Positions 52,706-61,878 of a stretch of DNA of 64,000 nucleotides are shown here, piece by piece. The stretch lies in NCBI RefSeq assembly GCF_900143245.1, contig NZ_FRDK01000001.1, positions 496,001-560,000 on the forward strand. The letters are read 5' to 3'. The stretch's first letter is position 1. Every line of letters starts with the position of its first letter. Made by a program: the position numbers and the translations under genes. The notes under the pieces are model-generated. The model did no database searches. It was not told the origin of the DNA and saw nothing but the letters and a program-made list of their open reading frames with translations. The DNA is from Flavobacterium fryxellicola (GTDB lineage Bacteria; Bacteroidota; Bacteroidia; Flavobacteriales; Flavobacteriaceae).

Positions 52706-53686
52706 TTAAAACCCCACAACCTCAAATTTTCCATTACCAACAGTATAAAGCAGCATTCCATTGTCATATACTTGCAAGTTCATTTCGCCTTTTGTTACTT
52801 TTAGACCATTTATCATAACCTGTTCTTTTATGGTATAACTGCCTGATGTTTGGAATTTTTTCCAGTCGATGTCTCTGACCCATAATAATTGAGTCGCTCT
52901 AAAAATTCCAATATATTTTTCTAAATCGATTCGGTTTTCCAGCGTGTTCTGTTCAAAAGCATAAGTTCCTTTATCTAAATTCCATAAGTCCTTACTAAAT
53001 TTGATGATGGCGCGGTATCCATTGTCAGAATAAAACCTAAAATCATACGGATTTACTTTTAAATTAGGATCATGTGATCCAGCGTGGTGGTTAGTGGAGA
53101 AAGTATAGGTATTTGTTTTAAAATTTAAGTCGCTAATAAAACTAGTACAAGTTGTAGCTTTTAACTTATTTACGATAATTTTCCCATTAATTTTCTTCCT
53201 TTTTTGGGGCTGATCCAATGAAGCAATGTTCGTTTCGACTTCTAGGAGTTCTCCGGAAAAATCAAAATTTAAATATTTTGTTGATTCGTCGTACACAAAG
53301 TTATTAACTGAAAGTAAACCTCTCAAATTAAAATCTGGAGTGTCAAATGGTTTAGTGCTCTCACCAAATCTAGTGTAACTAATTTTTCTGACAATTCCTT
53401 TCTTGGTAATAGATAATTCAAAAATAAAATGAGGCTCATTTTTCCCTCGATCATAAATAAAGGAAACAAAAATAGTGTTGCAGTTTTCATTTACAACAAA
53501 AGATTCATTTTCTAATTTAAATTTTTCATTTTCAATTTGTAGTTCGATAGATTGCTCTATTACCTTATCGATTGTTTCTTCTTTCTCACACGATAATAAA
53601 AACAAGAAGAGAACTAGAGAAGCTATTTGCATTAAAAACCGCGAAAGGTTCGTAGTTTGAGCGATTGTGTTTGTTTTATTTGTCAT
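52706..53686 (-). CDS. Hypothetical lipoprotein, duplicate 2
   Basis: A 326-residue lipoprotein (LVLFLFLLSC, then EKEETIDK). Same family as duplicate 1; start MTNKTNTIAQTTNLSRF versus MINKTNTIVQSNNLGRF. ATG 53686 is used. It is the first gene of its unit and has a -7 box (53729-53736) and a 21-bp palindromic operator (53770-53790) upstream, so it is tied to the bacteriocin island regulation. Role unknown; an immunity or surface-binding lipoprotein is conceivable. Confidence 0.78.
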   Translation of the reverse strand: MTNKTNTIAQTTNLSRFLMQIASLVLFLFLLSCEKEETIDKVIEQSIELQIENEKFKLENESFVVNENCNTIFVSFIYDRGKNEPHFIFELSITKKGIVRKISYTRFGESTKPFDTPDFNLRGLLSVNNFVYDESTKYLNFDFSGELLEVETNIASLDQPQKRKKINGKIIVNKLKATTCTSFISDLNFKTNTYTFSTNHHAGSHDPNLKVNPYDFRFYSDNGYRAIIKFSKDLWNLDKGTYAFEQNTLENRIDLEKYIGIFRATQLLWVRDIDWKKFQTSGSYTIKEQVMINGLKVTKGEMNLQVYDNGMLLYTVGNGKFEVVGF

Positions 53687-53728
53687 TGAACTTGTATTGC
53701 TTGAAAAAGCATTTTTAATTTCTGATCC

Positions 53729-53736
53729 CAAAACTA
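53729..53736 (-). promoter_or_regulatory. Candidate -7 box (TAGTTTTG, minus strand) for the lipoprotein pair
   Basis: TAGTTTTGG on the minus strand matches TAnnTTTG, 43 bp before the ATG at 53686 and 44 bp from the centre of the palindromic operator. Confidence 0.5.
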
Positions 53737-53769
53737 GATAATTCAGAATTATTTTACGAACACTTGTTA

Positions 53770-53790
53770 TCGTAATTCCGTGAATTCCGA
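53770..53790. promoter_or_regulatory. Single 21-bp palindromic operator before the lipoprotein pair
   Basis: TCGTAATTC-CGT-GAATTCCGA, one mismatch from the perfect dyad, centred 94 bp before the ATG at 53686. The fourth locus with this element. Confidence 0.8.
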
Positions 53791-53965
53791 TAAATTGTTA
53801 TACAAAAAAGCCTTTTTAGGCAATTTTTATGTTTCAAAAAAAGGTGGTAAGTAGCATTTGCATCCTCTTTACAAAAATAGTAGCCCATGGTAAAAATGAG
53901 TTCTCCCTTCTTTCTTTTTCTATTCCAGCGATTTTTTCTTTAATTTTACCCCTTTAAAATCAAAC

Positions 53966-54409
53966 ATGGCACTACAAATAATAGAACTCACCACAAAACA
54001 AGAAATGCTGGCGCAATACAACGTCATGCAATATTTATATACCAATTTCAGTTTAGATAAGTACGAGTCATATCTCGCTGAAATGATTCCGCACAATTAC
54101 AAACAAATTGCCGTATTTGAAAATGAGGTTTGCGTAGGGCTGTCGGGATTGTGGTCTGGGACTAAACTGTGGTCGGGAAAGTACCTGGAAATAGACAATT
54201 TTATTGTTCATCCGGATCATCGCATGAAAGGCATTGGCAAAATGTTGACTGATTATGTCGATGCCAAAGCCAAAGAGTTGGGCTGTACGATGATTGTTTT
54301 AGACGCTTTTACGGGAAATTATACCGCGCACCGTTTTTATTACAACCAAGGCTATGTGCCGAAAGGATTTCACTTCCTTAAGATTCTAAACGAAGAGGGA
54401 TTAAGCTAA
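53966..54409 (+). CDS. GNAT family N-acetyltransferase
   Basis: A 147-residue acetyltransferase. LEIDNFIVHPDHRMKGIGKMLTDYV contains the acetyl-CoA binding R/QxxGxG/A motif (motif A), and LDAFTGNYTAHRFYYNQGYVPKGFHF is the usual C-terminal block. The acceptor is unknown. It lies outside the bacteriocin island and is followed 10 bp later by a small exported protein. Confidence 0.93.
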   Translation: MALQIIELTTKQEMLAQYNVMQYLYTNFSLDKYESYLAEMIPHNYKQIAVFENEVCVGLSGLWSGTKLWSGKYLEIDNFIVHPDHRMKGIGKMLTDYVDAKAKELGCTMIVLDAFTGNYTAHRFYYNQGYVPKGFHFLKILNEEGLS

Positions 54410-54419
54410 ATTAGATAAA

Positions 54420-54881
54420 ATGAAAAGATATAAATTAATTGGTTTTTTATTGATCACTGCAATATGCCTTACTTTTTGTGCTATGAAACAAGAATTGCAA
54501 ACGGAATTTCCTCAGGAAATACAGTCGGTTTTTTATCAGAAAGTGGAAAACGGTAAAGAAAGCAGTAAAATCAATTTTTATATCGAATTCAAAAATCCAC
54601 TGTCAGCCAATATAAAATTGGAAAAAATCTATTTTCACAATCAAGAAGCTCCTCTTGAAGAAATTACACCAAAAGACTTTAAAGCTTCTTTTTTGCAAAG
54701 CATTACAAAAGAAGATTTGATTATGGATAGTAATCCTGCCAAGGAATATGGCAACAAAGCGCCCGTCCTAAAAAAGGCTATATTTGATTTAAACCCCAAC
54801 GAAGCAGTGTTAGAATACAAACAAGATAATAAAACCCACTTTTTTAAAATAACCAATGTTATCGAAAAACCATTGCGATAA
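54420..54881 (+). CDS. Hypothetical exported protein
   Basis: A 153-residue protein with an N-terminal hydrophobic signal (LIGFLLITAICLTFCAM). The residue before Cys is Phe, so a lipobox is doubtful. The rest is polar with beta strands (KINFYIEFKNPLSANIKLEKIYF). I do not recognise the family. It is probably co-transcribed with the GNAT gene. Confidence 0.75.
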   Translation: MKRYKLIGFLLITAICLTFCAMKQELQTEFPQEIQSVFYQKVENGKESSKINFYIEFKNPLSANIKLEKIYFHNQEAPLEEITPKDFKASFLQSITKEDLIMDSNPAKEYGNKAPVLKKAIFDLNPNEAVLEYKQDNKTHFFKITNVIEKPLR

Positions 54882-55002
54882 TTTTTATGAAGACAATTGC
54901 TTTTATCACTGATTGTGCTGTTTTAAAACAAAGCGGTACTTCAGTAGATTAAATCAACTAATTAGTTATTTTTGTTTCCTTAATTTTAATTGACACACCA
55001 TT

Positions 55003-56469
55003 TTGGGATTATATAAAAATCTTTTTAAACAGACTGCTATTTATGGATTGGCAACAGTAATTCCGAGGATGTTCAGTTTTTTATTGGTGCCCTTGTACAC
55101 AGACTTACTTCCTAAAGCCGAATACGGAAAGATTTCGATCATTTTTGCCTACATGATTTTTTTCAATGTTATACTTGCCTTCGGAATGGAAACGGCCTTT
55201 TTCCGATTTTATAACAAAGAAACCAATAAGAATGCCGTCGTAGAAACCACCTCTGTTTCTATTTTTTGGACTTCCATCTCCTTTTTATTTATATCCTTAT
55301 TGTTCCGCAACACCTTGTCACTTTGGTCCGGCATAGACGAGCAATACATAACCTATACCATTTGGATTTTAGTATTCGATGCGCTGGTGATCGTACCATT
55401 TTCTAAGTTAAGAGTCAATCAACAACCTATACAATACGCCATTATTAAAATAGGAAACGTAGTTGTAAATTTATTTCTAAATATATTCTTTCTAAGTTAC
55501 TTGCCTGATATAGCCAAGTCGACTCCAGATCATTTGGTAAGCAATTTATACATTGAGGATTTCCAAATAGGCTATATTTTCGTATCTAATATTGTGGCGA
55601 GCCTACTCACATTTTTAGTTCTCTCCCCTAATTACTTTAAACTAAAATGGCGCTTTGATTACGCTCTTTGGAAACGAATGATGCAATACGGCATGCCTAT
55701 AATGGTGGCTGGAATCGCATTCGCCATCAACGAGCAATTTGACAAAATTTTATTGGGTAAGCTACTTCCGGCGGATATCGCCGATGCTGAGGTTGGAGTC
55801 TATTCCGCCTGCTACAAATTAGGTTTATTCATGGTGTTGTACCGCACGGCGTACACGTTAGGAATCGAACCCTTCTTTTTCAGTCATGCCGCAAGCAAGG
55901 ACGCCCCACAAACCTACGCTACCATTACTAAGTATTTTGTCATTTTTGGTTCTTTTATTCTACTTTCGGTAATCGTTTTTGCCGATGTGCTCAAAGTGAT
56001 TATGATTCAAGACGAATCCTACTGGGAAGCCATGAAGGTAGTGCCTTTGATTATTTTGGCCAATTTCTTCCTCGGCATTTACACCAACCTTTCCGTGTGG
56101 TACAAACTGATTGACAAAACGTATATTGGCGCCTATATTTCTATAGTAGGAGCCGTCATCACGCTAGGACTCAATTATTTGTTAATTCCTACCATGAGTT
56201 ATTACGGCTCGGCAATTGCCACCATTGCGGCCTACGGTAGCATGATGAGTATTTCCTATTATTTCGGAAATAAATATTATCCCATTCCGTATGACATCAA
56301 TAAAATCGTCCTGTACCTCTTGCTTTCGATAGGATTTTCAGCGATTTCATTTTACGGTTTTAGAGAGAATTATTTCGTCGGAATTCCGTTATTACTAGTA
56401 TTCCTGTATTTTATATACCACAACGAAAAAGAATTATTAATCAAAATTTTAAAACGAAAACCAAGTTAG
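55003..56469 (+). CDS. Polysaccharide flippase / lipopolysaccharide biosynthesis protein (MOP superfamily)
   Basis: A 488-residue protein with about 12-14 helices. LFKQTAIYGLATVIPRMFSFLLVPLYTDLLPKAEYGKISII is the classic PST-type N-terminus, and IMVAGIAFAINEQFDKILLGKLLP begins the second half. No ATG precedes the first helix, so TTG 55003 is the likely start. It stands apart from the main glycan locus, so it may serve another envelope polymer. Confidence 0.9.
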   Translation: MGLYKNLFKQTAIYGLATVIPRMFSFLLVPLYTDLLPKAEYGKISIIFAYMIFFNVILAFGMETAFFRFYNKETNKNAVVETTSVSIFWTSISFLFISLLFRNTLSLWSGIDEQYITYTIWILVFDALVIVPFSKLRVNQQPIQYAIIKIGNVVVNLFLNIFFLSYLPDIAKSTPDHLVSNLYIEDFQIGYIFVSNIVASLLTFLVLSPNYFKLKWRFDYALWKRMMQYGMPIMVAGIAFAINEQFDKILLGKLLPADIADAEVGVYSACYKLGLFMVLYRTAYTLGIEPFFFSHAASKDAPQTYATITKYFVIFGSFILLSVIVFADVLKVIMIQDESYWEAMKVVPLIILANFFLGIYTNLSVWYKLIDKTYIGAYISIVGAVITLGLNYLLIPTMSYYGSAIATIAAYGSMMSISYYFGNKYYPIPYDINKIVLYLLLSIGFSAISFYGFRENYFVGIPLLLVFLYFIYHNEKELLIKILKRKPS

Positions 56470-56484
56470 ACACTAATTTTTAGG

Positions 56485-56640
56485 AGCTTATCGCGCACTC
56501 CGTTTCAAGCTTTTTCCTAAAATTGCTTTTTTCTAAGGCTAAAAAGGAGCTTCCTGCGGTCGCTCTTTTTATCCTAGAAAAAAATGCAATTTCATAAAAA
56601 AAGGCTTTTCACTGCGGTCACGGCTAGGACTTAGCATAAT
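56485..56640. repeat. Dispersed flavobacterial repeat region
   Basis: GCTTATCGCGCACTCCGTTT, GGAGCTTCCTGCGGTCGCTC and GGCTTTTCACTGCGGTCACG are segments I associate with a repeated intergenic sequence of Flavobacterium genomes. Inverted pieces (CTAAGGCTAAAAAGGAGC and related) give local hairpins. No coding frame. Confidence 0.6.
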
Positions 56641-56694
56641 AAACACATAATCACTGTGGAGAACTCGTTTTTTCATTCCCTTAAAAACAGAAAC

Positions 56695-57129
56695 ATGACC
56701 ATAAACATCATCAACAAATCGCAACATGCCTTGCCTAACTATGAAACCATAGCTTCCGCAGGAATGGATTTGCGCGCTAATTTAACAGCATCCATAACCT
56801 TAAAACCGCTGGAAAGAGCCATCGTAAAAACAGGCTTGTTTCTAGAATTACCTATTGGTTATGAAGCGCAAGTACGTCCAAGAAGTGGTCTGGCTGCCAA
56901 AAACGGAATTACAGTCCTGAACGCTCCCGGAACAGTAGATGCAGATTATCGCGGCGAAATTGGAGTTATTTTAGTAAATTTATCCAATGAAGATTTTGTA
57001 ATCCAAAACGGAGAACGCATCGCCCAACTCATCATTGCAAAACACGAACGCGCAACGTGGATTGAAGTACAAGAATTAACGGAAACCGTGAGAGGAGAAG
57101 GTGGTTTTGGTAGTACGGGAGTGAAGTAG
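56695..57129 (+). CDS. dut: dUTP diphosphatase Dut
   Basis: A 144-residue trimeric dUTPase. Motifs: AGMDLRANL (I), [12 protein letters not shown] (II), [20 protein letters not shown] (III), [10 protein letters not shown] (IV) and [11 protein letters not shown] (V), all intact. ATG 56695 gives the usual start; the frame to 56656 is non-conserved. Confidence 0.97.
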   Translation: MTINIINKSQHALPNYETIASAGMDLRANLTASITLKPLERAIVKTGLFLELPIGYEAQVRPRSGLAAKNGITVLNAPGTVDADYRGEIGVILVNLSNEDFVIQNGERIAQLIIAKHERATWIEVQELTETVRGEGGFGSTGVK

Positions 57130-57261
57130 TGTTCAGTAATCAGTGTTCAGTAGTGTAGAGCTCAGTAGCAATCATTATTTTATAAACGAGCTTGTATTTC
57201 GCACCAAAGTCATTTTAAAAATCCGTGGAAATCGGTGTAATCTGTGGCAAAAAAAGCAAAA

Positions 57262-57303
57262 AAAATCTTCGTGAACTTTGCGAAAATCTTCGTGAACTTT
57301 GCG
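57262..57303. repeat. 21-bp direct repeat, two copies
   Basis: AAAATCTTCG-TGAACTTTGCG occurs twice in tandem (57262-57282, 57283-57303) between dut and the nucleotidyltransferase gene. It adjoins an ATCCGTGGAAATC...ATCTGTGGC stretch that recurs in altered form at about 58340-58390. Confidence 0.7.
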
Positions 57304-57320
57304 GTTAAAATCAATAATAT

Positions 57321-58331
57321 ATGAAAATAATTGTCCCAATGGCAGGCCGTGGATCGCGCCTTCGCCCACATACTTTAACCATTCCAAAACCATTAATTCC
57401 TATCGCTGGAAAACCAATCGTGCACCGTTTGGTCGAAGATATTGCAGGCGTATTGAATCAGGATATTGAGGAAGTTGCCTTTATTATCCATGAAACTTTT
57501 GGCAAAAAAGTTGAAGAGGAACTACTTGCTATCGCTCACAAACTAGGTGCCAAAGGCACTATTTACTACCAAAACGAAGCGCTTGGAACAGGTCACGCCA
57601 TTATGTGTGCCAAGGATTCTTTGAGTGGACCCGCAGTTATCGCGTACGCTGATACGTTAATTCGGGCTGATTTTGATTTAGATAAAGAGGCTGATAGTGT
57701 TATTTGGGTTAAACAAGTCGACCAACCAGAAGCTTTTGGGGTAGTGAAATTAAATGATGCTAATGAAATTGTCGAATTGGTAGAGAAACCAGCCACATTT
57801 GTGTCGGATCTTGCCGTTATCGGAATTTACTATTTTAAAGATGTTGCCGTATTAAAAAACGAATTGCAGTTAGTGCTTGACAATAACATTATCCATGGTG
57901 GCGAATACCAAATCAATGACGGGATTAAACAAATGATGGCCAAAGGCATGAAATTTGTTCCTGGTAAAGTAGATGAATGGATGGATTGTGGCAACAAAGA
58001 AGTTACCGTTGAAACTAATTCTAGAATGCTAGGCTTCTTGCATAGCGATGGAGAACATTTAGTAGACTTTGATGTCACATTAAAAAATTCGAAAATTATT
58101 CCGCCGTGTTACATCGGTAAAAATGTTGTTTTGATTAACACAACTGTTGGCCCAAATGTTTCCTTAGGGGATGGATGTCATGTACAAGACAGCACGCTAA
58201 AAAACAGTTTGGTACAAACCCATTCTAATATAAAAAATGCGAATTTGGACAATGCAATGATTGGAAATCACGCCAGTTTTGACGGTAATTTTACAAGTAT
58301 AAGCATCGGAGATTATTCCGTTTTAGAATAA
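57321..58331 (+). CDS. Sugar-phosphate nucleotidyltransferase with C-terminal beta-helix repeats
   Basis: A 336-residue enzyme. MKIIVPMAGRGSRLRPHTLTIPKPLIPIAGKPIVHRL is the nucleotide-binding loop of glucose-1-phosphate nucleotidyltransferases; VIAYADTLI and GGEYQINDGI follow. The last ~80 residues (PPCYIGKNVVLINTTVGPNVSLGDGCHVQDSTL) are hexapeptide-type left-handed beta-helix repeats. NTP and sugar are not certain. It lies upstream of a TPR-DUF4292-EnvC set. Confidence 0.93.
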   Translation: MKIIVPMAGRGSRLRPHTLTIPKPLIPIAGKPIVHRLVEDIAGVLNQDIEEVAFIIHETFGKKVEEELLAIAHKLGAKGTIYYQNEALGTGHAIMCAKDSLSGPAVIAYADTLIRADFDLDKEADSVIWVKQVDQPEAFGVVKLNDANEIVELVEKPATFVSDLAVIGIYYFKDVAVLKNELQLVLDNNIIHGGEYQINDGIKQMMAKGMKFVPGKVDEWMDCGNKEVTVETNSRMLGFLHSDGEHLVDFDVTLKNSKIIPPCYIGKNVVLINTTVGPNVSLGDGCHVQDSTLKNSLVQTHSNIKNANLDNAMIGNHASFDGNFTSISIGDYSVLE

Positions 58332-58442
58332 AATTCTGCCACCGATTCACCGATTTTTAAATTTGTTTTCAATCTGTGAATCTGTGGCTAAAAATTAAAT
58401 TTTTTTTATAAAAATTCTATACAATTGGGTTTAAATAAAAAC

Positions 58443-59795
58443 ATGAAAAAAAGCGCTTTCATAATTTTATTTCTCGTTTTGCAATGCAATTCGGCTTTGC
58501 TATGGGCACAAACGGAACCTGAGGAAATCAAGCTGGATGCGGATCAATTTCAAGAACTTTTTTACGAATCTTTGCTTCAAAAAGGGATTGAGAATTATGA
58601 TAAAGCCATCACAGCTTTGGATAAAGCAAATAAAATAAAGCCCAATGATGCCACAGTTTATTTTGAATTGGGAAAGAATTATTTAGCATTAAAAGACTAT
58701 AAAAACGCCTATAATTTCTTTGAAAGCGCCTCTAAAATAGATCCGAAAAACAAATGGTTTTGGATAGGGATGTACGATGTGAGTTACGAAACTAAAAATT
58801 TTACACAGGGAATTGCCACCATTACTAAATTAATTGAGTTTGATCCCAAGTACAAAGAAGACTTGACTTCCCTTTATATGGGGACCAATCAATATGAAAA
58901 AGCGTTGGCGTTGATTCAGGAACTTAATGAAACCATTGGAAAAACGGACCGCAGGGAATTGTATAAAAGCCAAATTTTATCGGAAGGTAAATTTCAGAAT
59001 ATTGAGATTACCAATTTGGTAGCGTTAATTGCTAAAAACCCGCAGGAGGAGGCTAATTATATCAGTTTGATGTTTTTATATTCCAAGAATAACGAAGAAG
59101 AGAAAGCTTTTGAAACGGTCAAAAAACTAGAGAAAGCAATTCCAGATTCGGAGTGGGCGCAAGTGAGTTTGTTCAAGAATTATTTGGATACTAATGATGC
59201 GCCAAAAGCCATCAAGTCCATGAATGTCGTTTTGGGAAGCGCCAAAATAGATTCGAAAATTAAACATAGAATACTGAATGAGTTTTTAATTTTCACGGAG
59301 AAAAACCCCCAATATGAAGCTGATTTAGAGAAAGCAGTTGGGTACTTCGAAAATGATAAATTGGTTGATGTAGCTAAGGAAATTGGAACCTTTTTTCAGG
59401 TCAAAAAGCAATGGAGCCAAGCCATCAAATACTATGAAAAATCGTTGAATAGTAGAACAACGGACACCGTAGAAACGAATTTACTTTTGCTTCAAGCGCA
59501 CACAGAGTTGAAACAATTTGATAGAGTATCGATAAAAGCGCTGGAAGCAATAGAGACTTTTCCAACGCAGCCCCAGTTTTATTTTTATGCAGGTTTGGCT
59601 AACAATCAGTTGAAACAATTTAAAAAAGCGAAGGACCAACTAGAAATGGGCATGGATTATGTAGTAGACAATAGGGAATTGGAAATAAATTTCAATATCC
59701 AACTTGGAGAAGCGTATAACGGCCTGGGAGATTTCAAGAAAAAAGACTTGTTTTTTTCTAAAGCCAGCCAATTATTAAAAGAAAAAAAACAATGA
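58443..59795 (+). CDS. TPR protein, exported
   Basis: A 450-residue protein with a signal peptide (AFIILFLVLQCNSALLWAQ) and many TPR motifs (AITALDKANKIKPNDATVYFELGKNYLALKDYKNAYNFFESA; QFYFYAGLANNQLKQFKKAKDQLEMG). ATG 58443 is chosen over an upstream TTG (58425). It overlaps the DUF4292 lipoprotein gene by 4 bp (ATGA), and an EnvC-like gene follows, suggesting a joint envelope function. Confidence 0.9.
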   Translation: MKKSAFIILFLVLQCNSALLWAQTEPEEIKLDADQFQELFYESLLQKGIENYDKAITALDKANKIKPNDATVYFELGKNYLALKDYKNAYNFFESASKIDPKNKWFWIGMYDVSYETKNFTQGIATITKLIEFDPKYKEDLTSLYMGTNQYEKALALIQELNETIGKTDRRELYKSQILSEGKFQNIEITNLVALIAKNPQEEANYISLMFLYSKNNEEEKAFETVKKLEKAIPDSEWAQVSLFKNYLDTNDAPKAIKSMNVVLGSAKIDSKIKHRILNEFLIFTEKNPQYEADLEKAVGYFENDKLVDVAKEIGTFFQVKKQWSQAIKYYEKSLNSRTTDTVETNLLLLQAHTELKQFDRVSIKALEAIETFPTQPQFYFYAGLANNQLKQFKKAKDQLEMGMDYVVDNRELEINFNIQLGEAYNGLGDFKKKDLFFSKASQLLKEKKQ

Positions 59796-60577
59796 AAAAA
59801 TTAGCACTATTAGCAGTACTTACTGTTTTTATGGTATCGTGTAAATCGAAAGCCATTGCGGTTGCAGCAAATAATGAAGCCATTGCTCCGGCAACCTATA
59901 TGACGGCCAAAAAAATAATAGAAAATCATTACAACAATAAAAATGAATTTTCTACATTATATATTAAATCAAGCGCCCGTTATGCTGATGACAAGCAAAC
60001 GCAAAACGTGACCGCCGAGATTAAAATCAAGAAAGATGAGCAGATTTTAGTAAGCATCCGTTTTCTAGGAATAACGATGGCCAAAGCTTTAATTACGCCA
60101 AATTCTGTGAGTTATTACGAAAAGATCAATGGCAAATATTTTGAAGGCAATTTCAGTAGTTTAAGCCAATGGCTGGGAACGGATTTGGATTACAATAAAA
60201 TTCAGAACATGTTATTAGGACAAGCCATTGATGACTTAACTAAAGGAAAATATTTAGAAACTTTACTGGAACAAACGTATCGCTTAGATGATACGTCCAA
60301 TAAAAACACTAAAAAATCTTTCTTTTTAGATGCAGATAAGTTTTTAGTTCAAAAGCAAGAAATCACGCAAACAGCCGAAGAACGAATGATCAAAGTGGCG
60401 TATGCTGATAACAAAATATATAATGAAACAACCTTGCCCACTAGTGTTGTAATTAATACGTTTCAGAAAAAAGGAAACACGGAAATTAATCTGGAATACA
60501 ACTCCGTATCTTTCAATGAAGAACTTTCTTTTCCATATAGTGTTCCAAATGGGTACAAAAGAATTATAATTAAGTAA
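59792..60577 (+). CDS. DUF4292 lipoprotein
   Basis: A 261-residue lipoprotein (LLAVLTVFMVSC) with beta-rich sequence: STLYIKSSARYADDKQTQNVTAEIKIKKDEQILVSIRFLGITMAKALITP is the DUF4292 pattern, a LolB/LolA-like fold in several Bacteroidota predictions. It may carry lipoproteins or glycolipids; this is inference. Coupled to the TPR gene upstream and 23 bp before the EnvC-like gene. Confidence 0.88.
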   Translation: MKKLALLAVLTVFMVSCKSKAIAVAANNEAIAPATYMTAKKIIENHYNNKNEFSTLYIKSSARYADDKQTQNVTAEIKIKKDEQILVSIRFLGITMAKALITPNSVSYYEKINGKYFEGNFSSLSQWLGTDLDYNKIQNMLLGQAIDDLTKGKYLETLLEQTYRLDDTSNKNTKKSFFLDADKFLVQKQEITQTAEERMIKVAYADNKIYNETTLPTSVVINTFQKKGNTEINLEYNSVSFNEELSFPYSVPNGYKRIIIK

Positions 60578-60600
60578 ATTAGCAAAAATATTTTTTCGAT

Positions 60601-61854
60601 ATGCCAAAATTTCTCCTAAGCCTAATTTTTATCTGTATGACTTCCTTGTTGTGGAGTCAGGAATCACAACAAGAAAAATTAGAAGAACGTAAAGCTCAAA
60701 TTCAAAAAGAAATTCGAGAAAATGAAAAGTTATTACAATCGGTAAAGAAAAAAGAAAAATCCGCGGTCAACGTGGTTATCGTTCAAAGCACTAAGATAAA
60801 GCTGAAAGAAAAATTAATAAGCACCACTGAAAAGCAAACTAAATTGCTTAATAATGACATGTATGTCAATCAGGTACAAATTAACAAACTCAAGAAAGAG
60901 TTAGCGGACCTCAAAGAGGATTATGCTGAAATGATTGTCAAATCCTACAAAAGTCGCTCTGCTGAAAGTCGCGCGATGTTCTTATTGTCGTCTGAAAACT
61001 TTTTGCAGGCTTACAAAAGGGCGCAGTATATGAAGCAGTACACCAGCTACAGAAAGGCACAAGGTGAAGAGATAAATATTAAATCCAATAAGCTTACGGA
61101 TTTTAATCAAAAGCTGGATGTGCAGAAAACAGCAAAGAAAAAACTGATTGCTGAAAACGAAAAAGAACGCCTTTCACTCGAAAACGAGAAAAGAGAGCAA
61201 TTGAAACTGGTTAGCGTACTCAAGAAAGATAAAAACAAGATTTCTGTAGAAATAAAGAAAAGACAACAAGAATACAGAACAATTGACAGACAAATCAATA
61301 AATTAATTCGAGAAGCAATTGCTGCGGCCAATAGAAAGGCAGCCTTGGAAAAAGCAAAAGCCAATCCAAGTGCTCCCGTTTCAAGAGCAGCAGTTTCCTC
61401 TTCAAAAATAGAATTGACTCCAGAGTCAAAAATAATTGCAGATAACTTTAGATCGAATAGAGGAAGACTGCCTTACCCTGTGGAAAAAGGGTACATATCA
61501 TTAGGATACGGAAACCAAACACATCCTTTATTTAATACCATAACGGTGCACAATAGCGGTGTAGAAATCACTACAGACAGCGGAGCAAGTGCAAGAGCTG
61601 TTTTTGGTGGAGAAGTCACCAGCGTGATTGTTTTGTCACCAGTAAACAAAGCGGTAATGATACAACATGGAGATTTTTTCACCGTGTATCAAAATTTGAG
61701 TTCGGTAAATGTGAGTAGAGGGGATAAAGTGAGTATTAAGCAGAGCCTTGGAAAAGTAAGAACCAATGGTGAGACGGGAAAAACAATTATTAAATTTTTA
61801 ATCCTTCAAAATACCACTTACAACGATCCTCAGAGTTGGTTGTCACCAAGATAA
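60601..61854 (+). CDS. EnvC-like murein hydrolase activator (degenerate LytM/M23)
   Basis: A 417-residue exported protein: signal (FLLSLIFICMTSLLWSQ), a long coiled coil (about residues 20-250) and a C-terminal LytM domain (YISLGYGNQTHPLFNTITVHNSGVEI...). The canonical HxxxD reads HNSGVE and the HxH region reads YQNL instead of YxHL, so zinc ligands are missing and it is probably an amidase activator like E. coli EnvC rather than a peptidase. It closes the nucleotidyltransferase-TPR-DUF4292 set and is followed by a terminator. Confidence 0.93.
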   Translation: MPKFLLSLIFICMTSLLWSQESQQEKLEERKAQIQKEIRENEKLLQSVKKKEKSAVNVVIVQSTKIKLKEKLISTTEKQTKLLNNDMYVNQVQINKLKKELADLKEDYAEMIVKSYKSRSAESRAMFLLSSENFLQAYKRAQYMKQYTSYRKAQGEEINIKSNKLTDFNQKLDVQKTAKKKLIAENEKERLSLENEKREQLKLVSVLKKDKNKISVEIKKRQQEYRTIDRQINKLIREAIAAANRKAALEKAKANPSAPVSRAAVSSSKIELTPESKIIADNFRSNRGRLPYPVEKGYISLGYGNQTHPLFNTITVHNSGVEITTDSGASARAVFGGEVTSVIVLSPVNKAVMIQHGDFFTVYQNLSSVNVSRGDKVSIKQSLGKVRTNGETGKTIIKFLILQNTTYNDPQSWLSPR

Positions 61855-61878
61855 AAACAGTTGTTTTCATAAAATAAG

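Noticed and set aside
51709-52767. Longer start (352 aa) for lipoprotein duplicate 1
   Set aside because: The extra 27 residues are read from the 3' end of duplicate 2 in a different frame; ATG 52686 aligns with the paralogue's start and signal peptide.
56375-56392. TCGGAATTCCG half-site resembling the 21-bp palindrome
   Set aside because: It lies within the second flippase coding sequence, has only one arm and no promoter context; probably chance.
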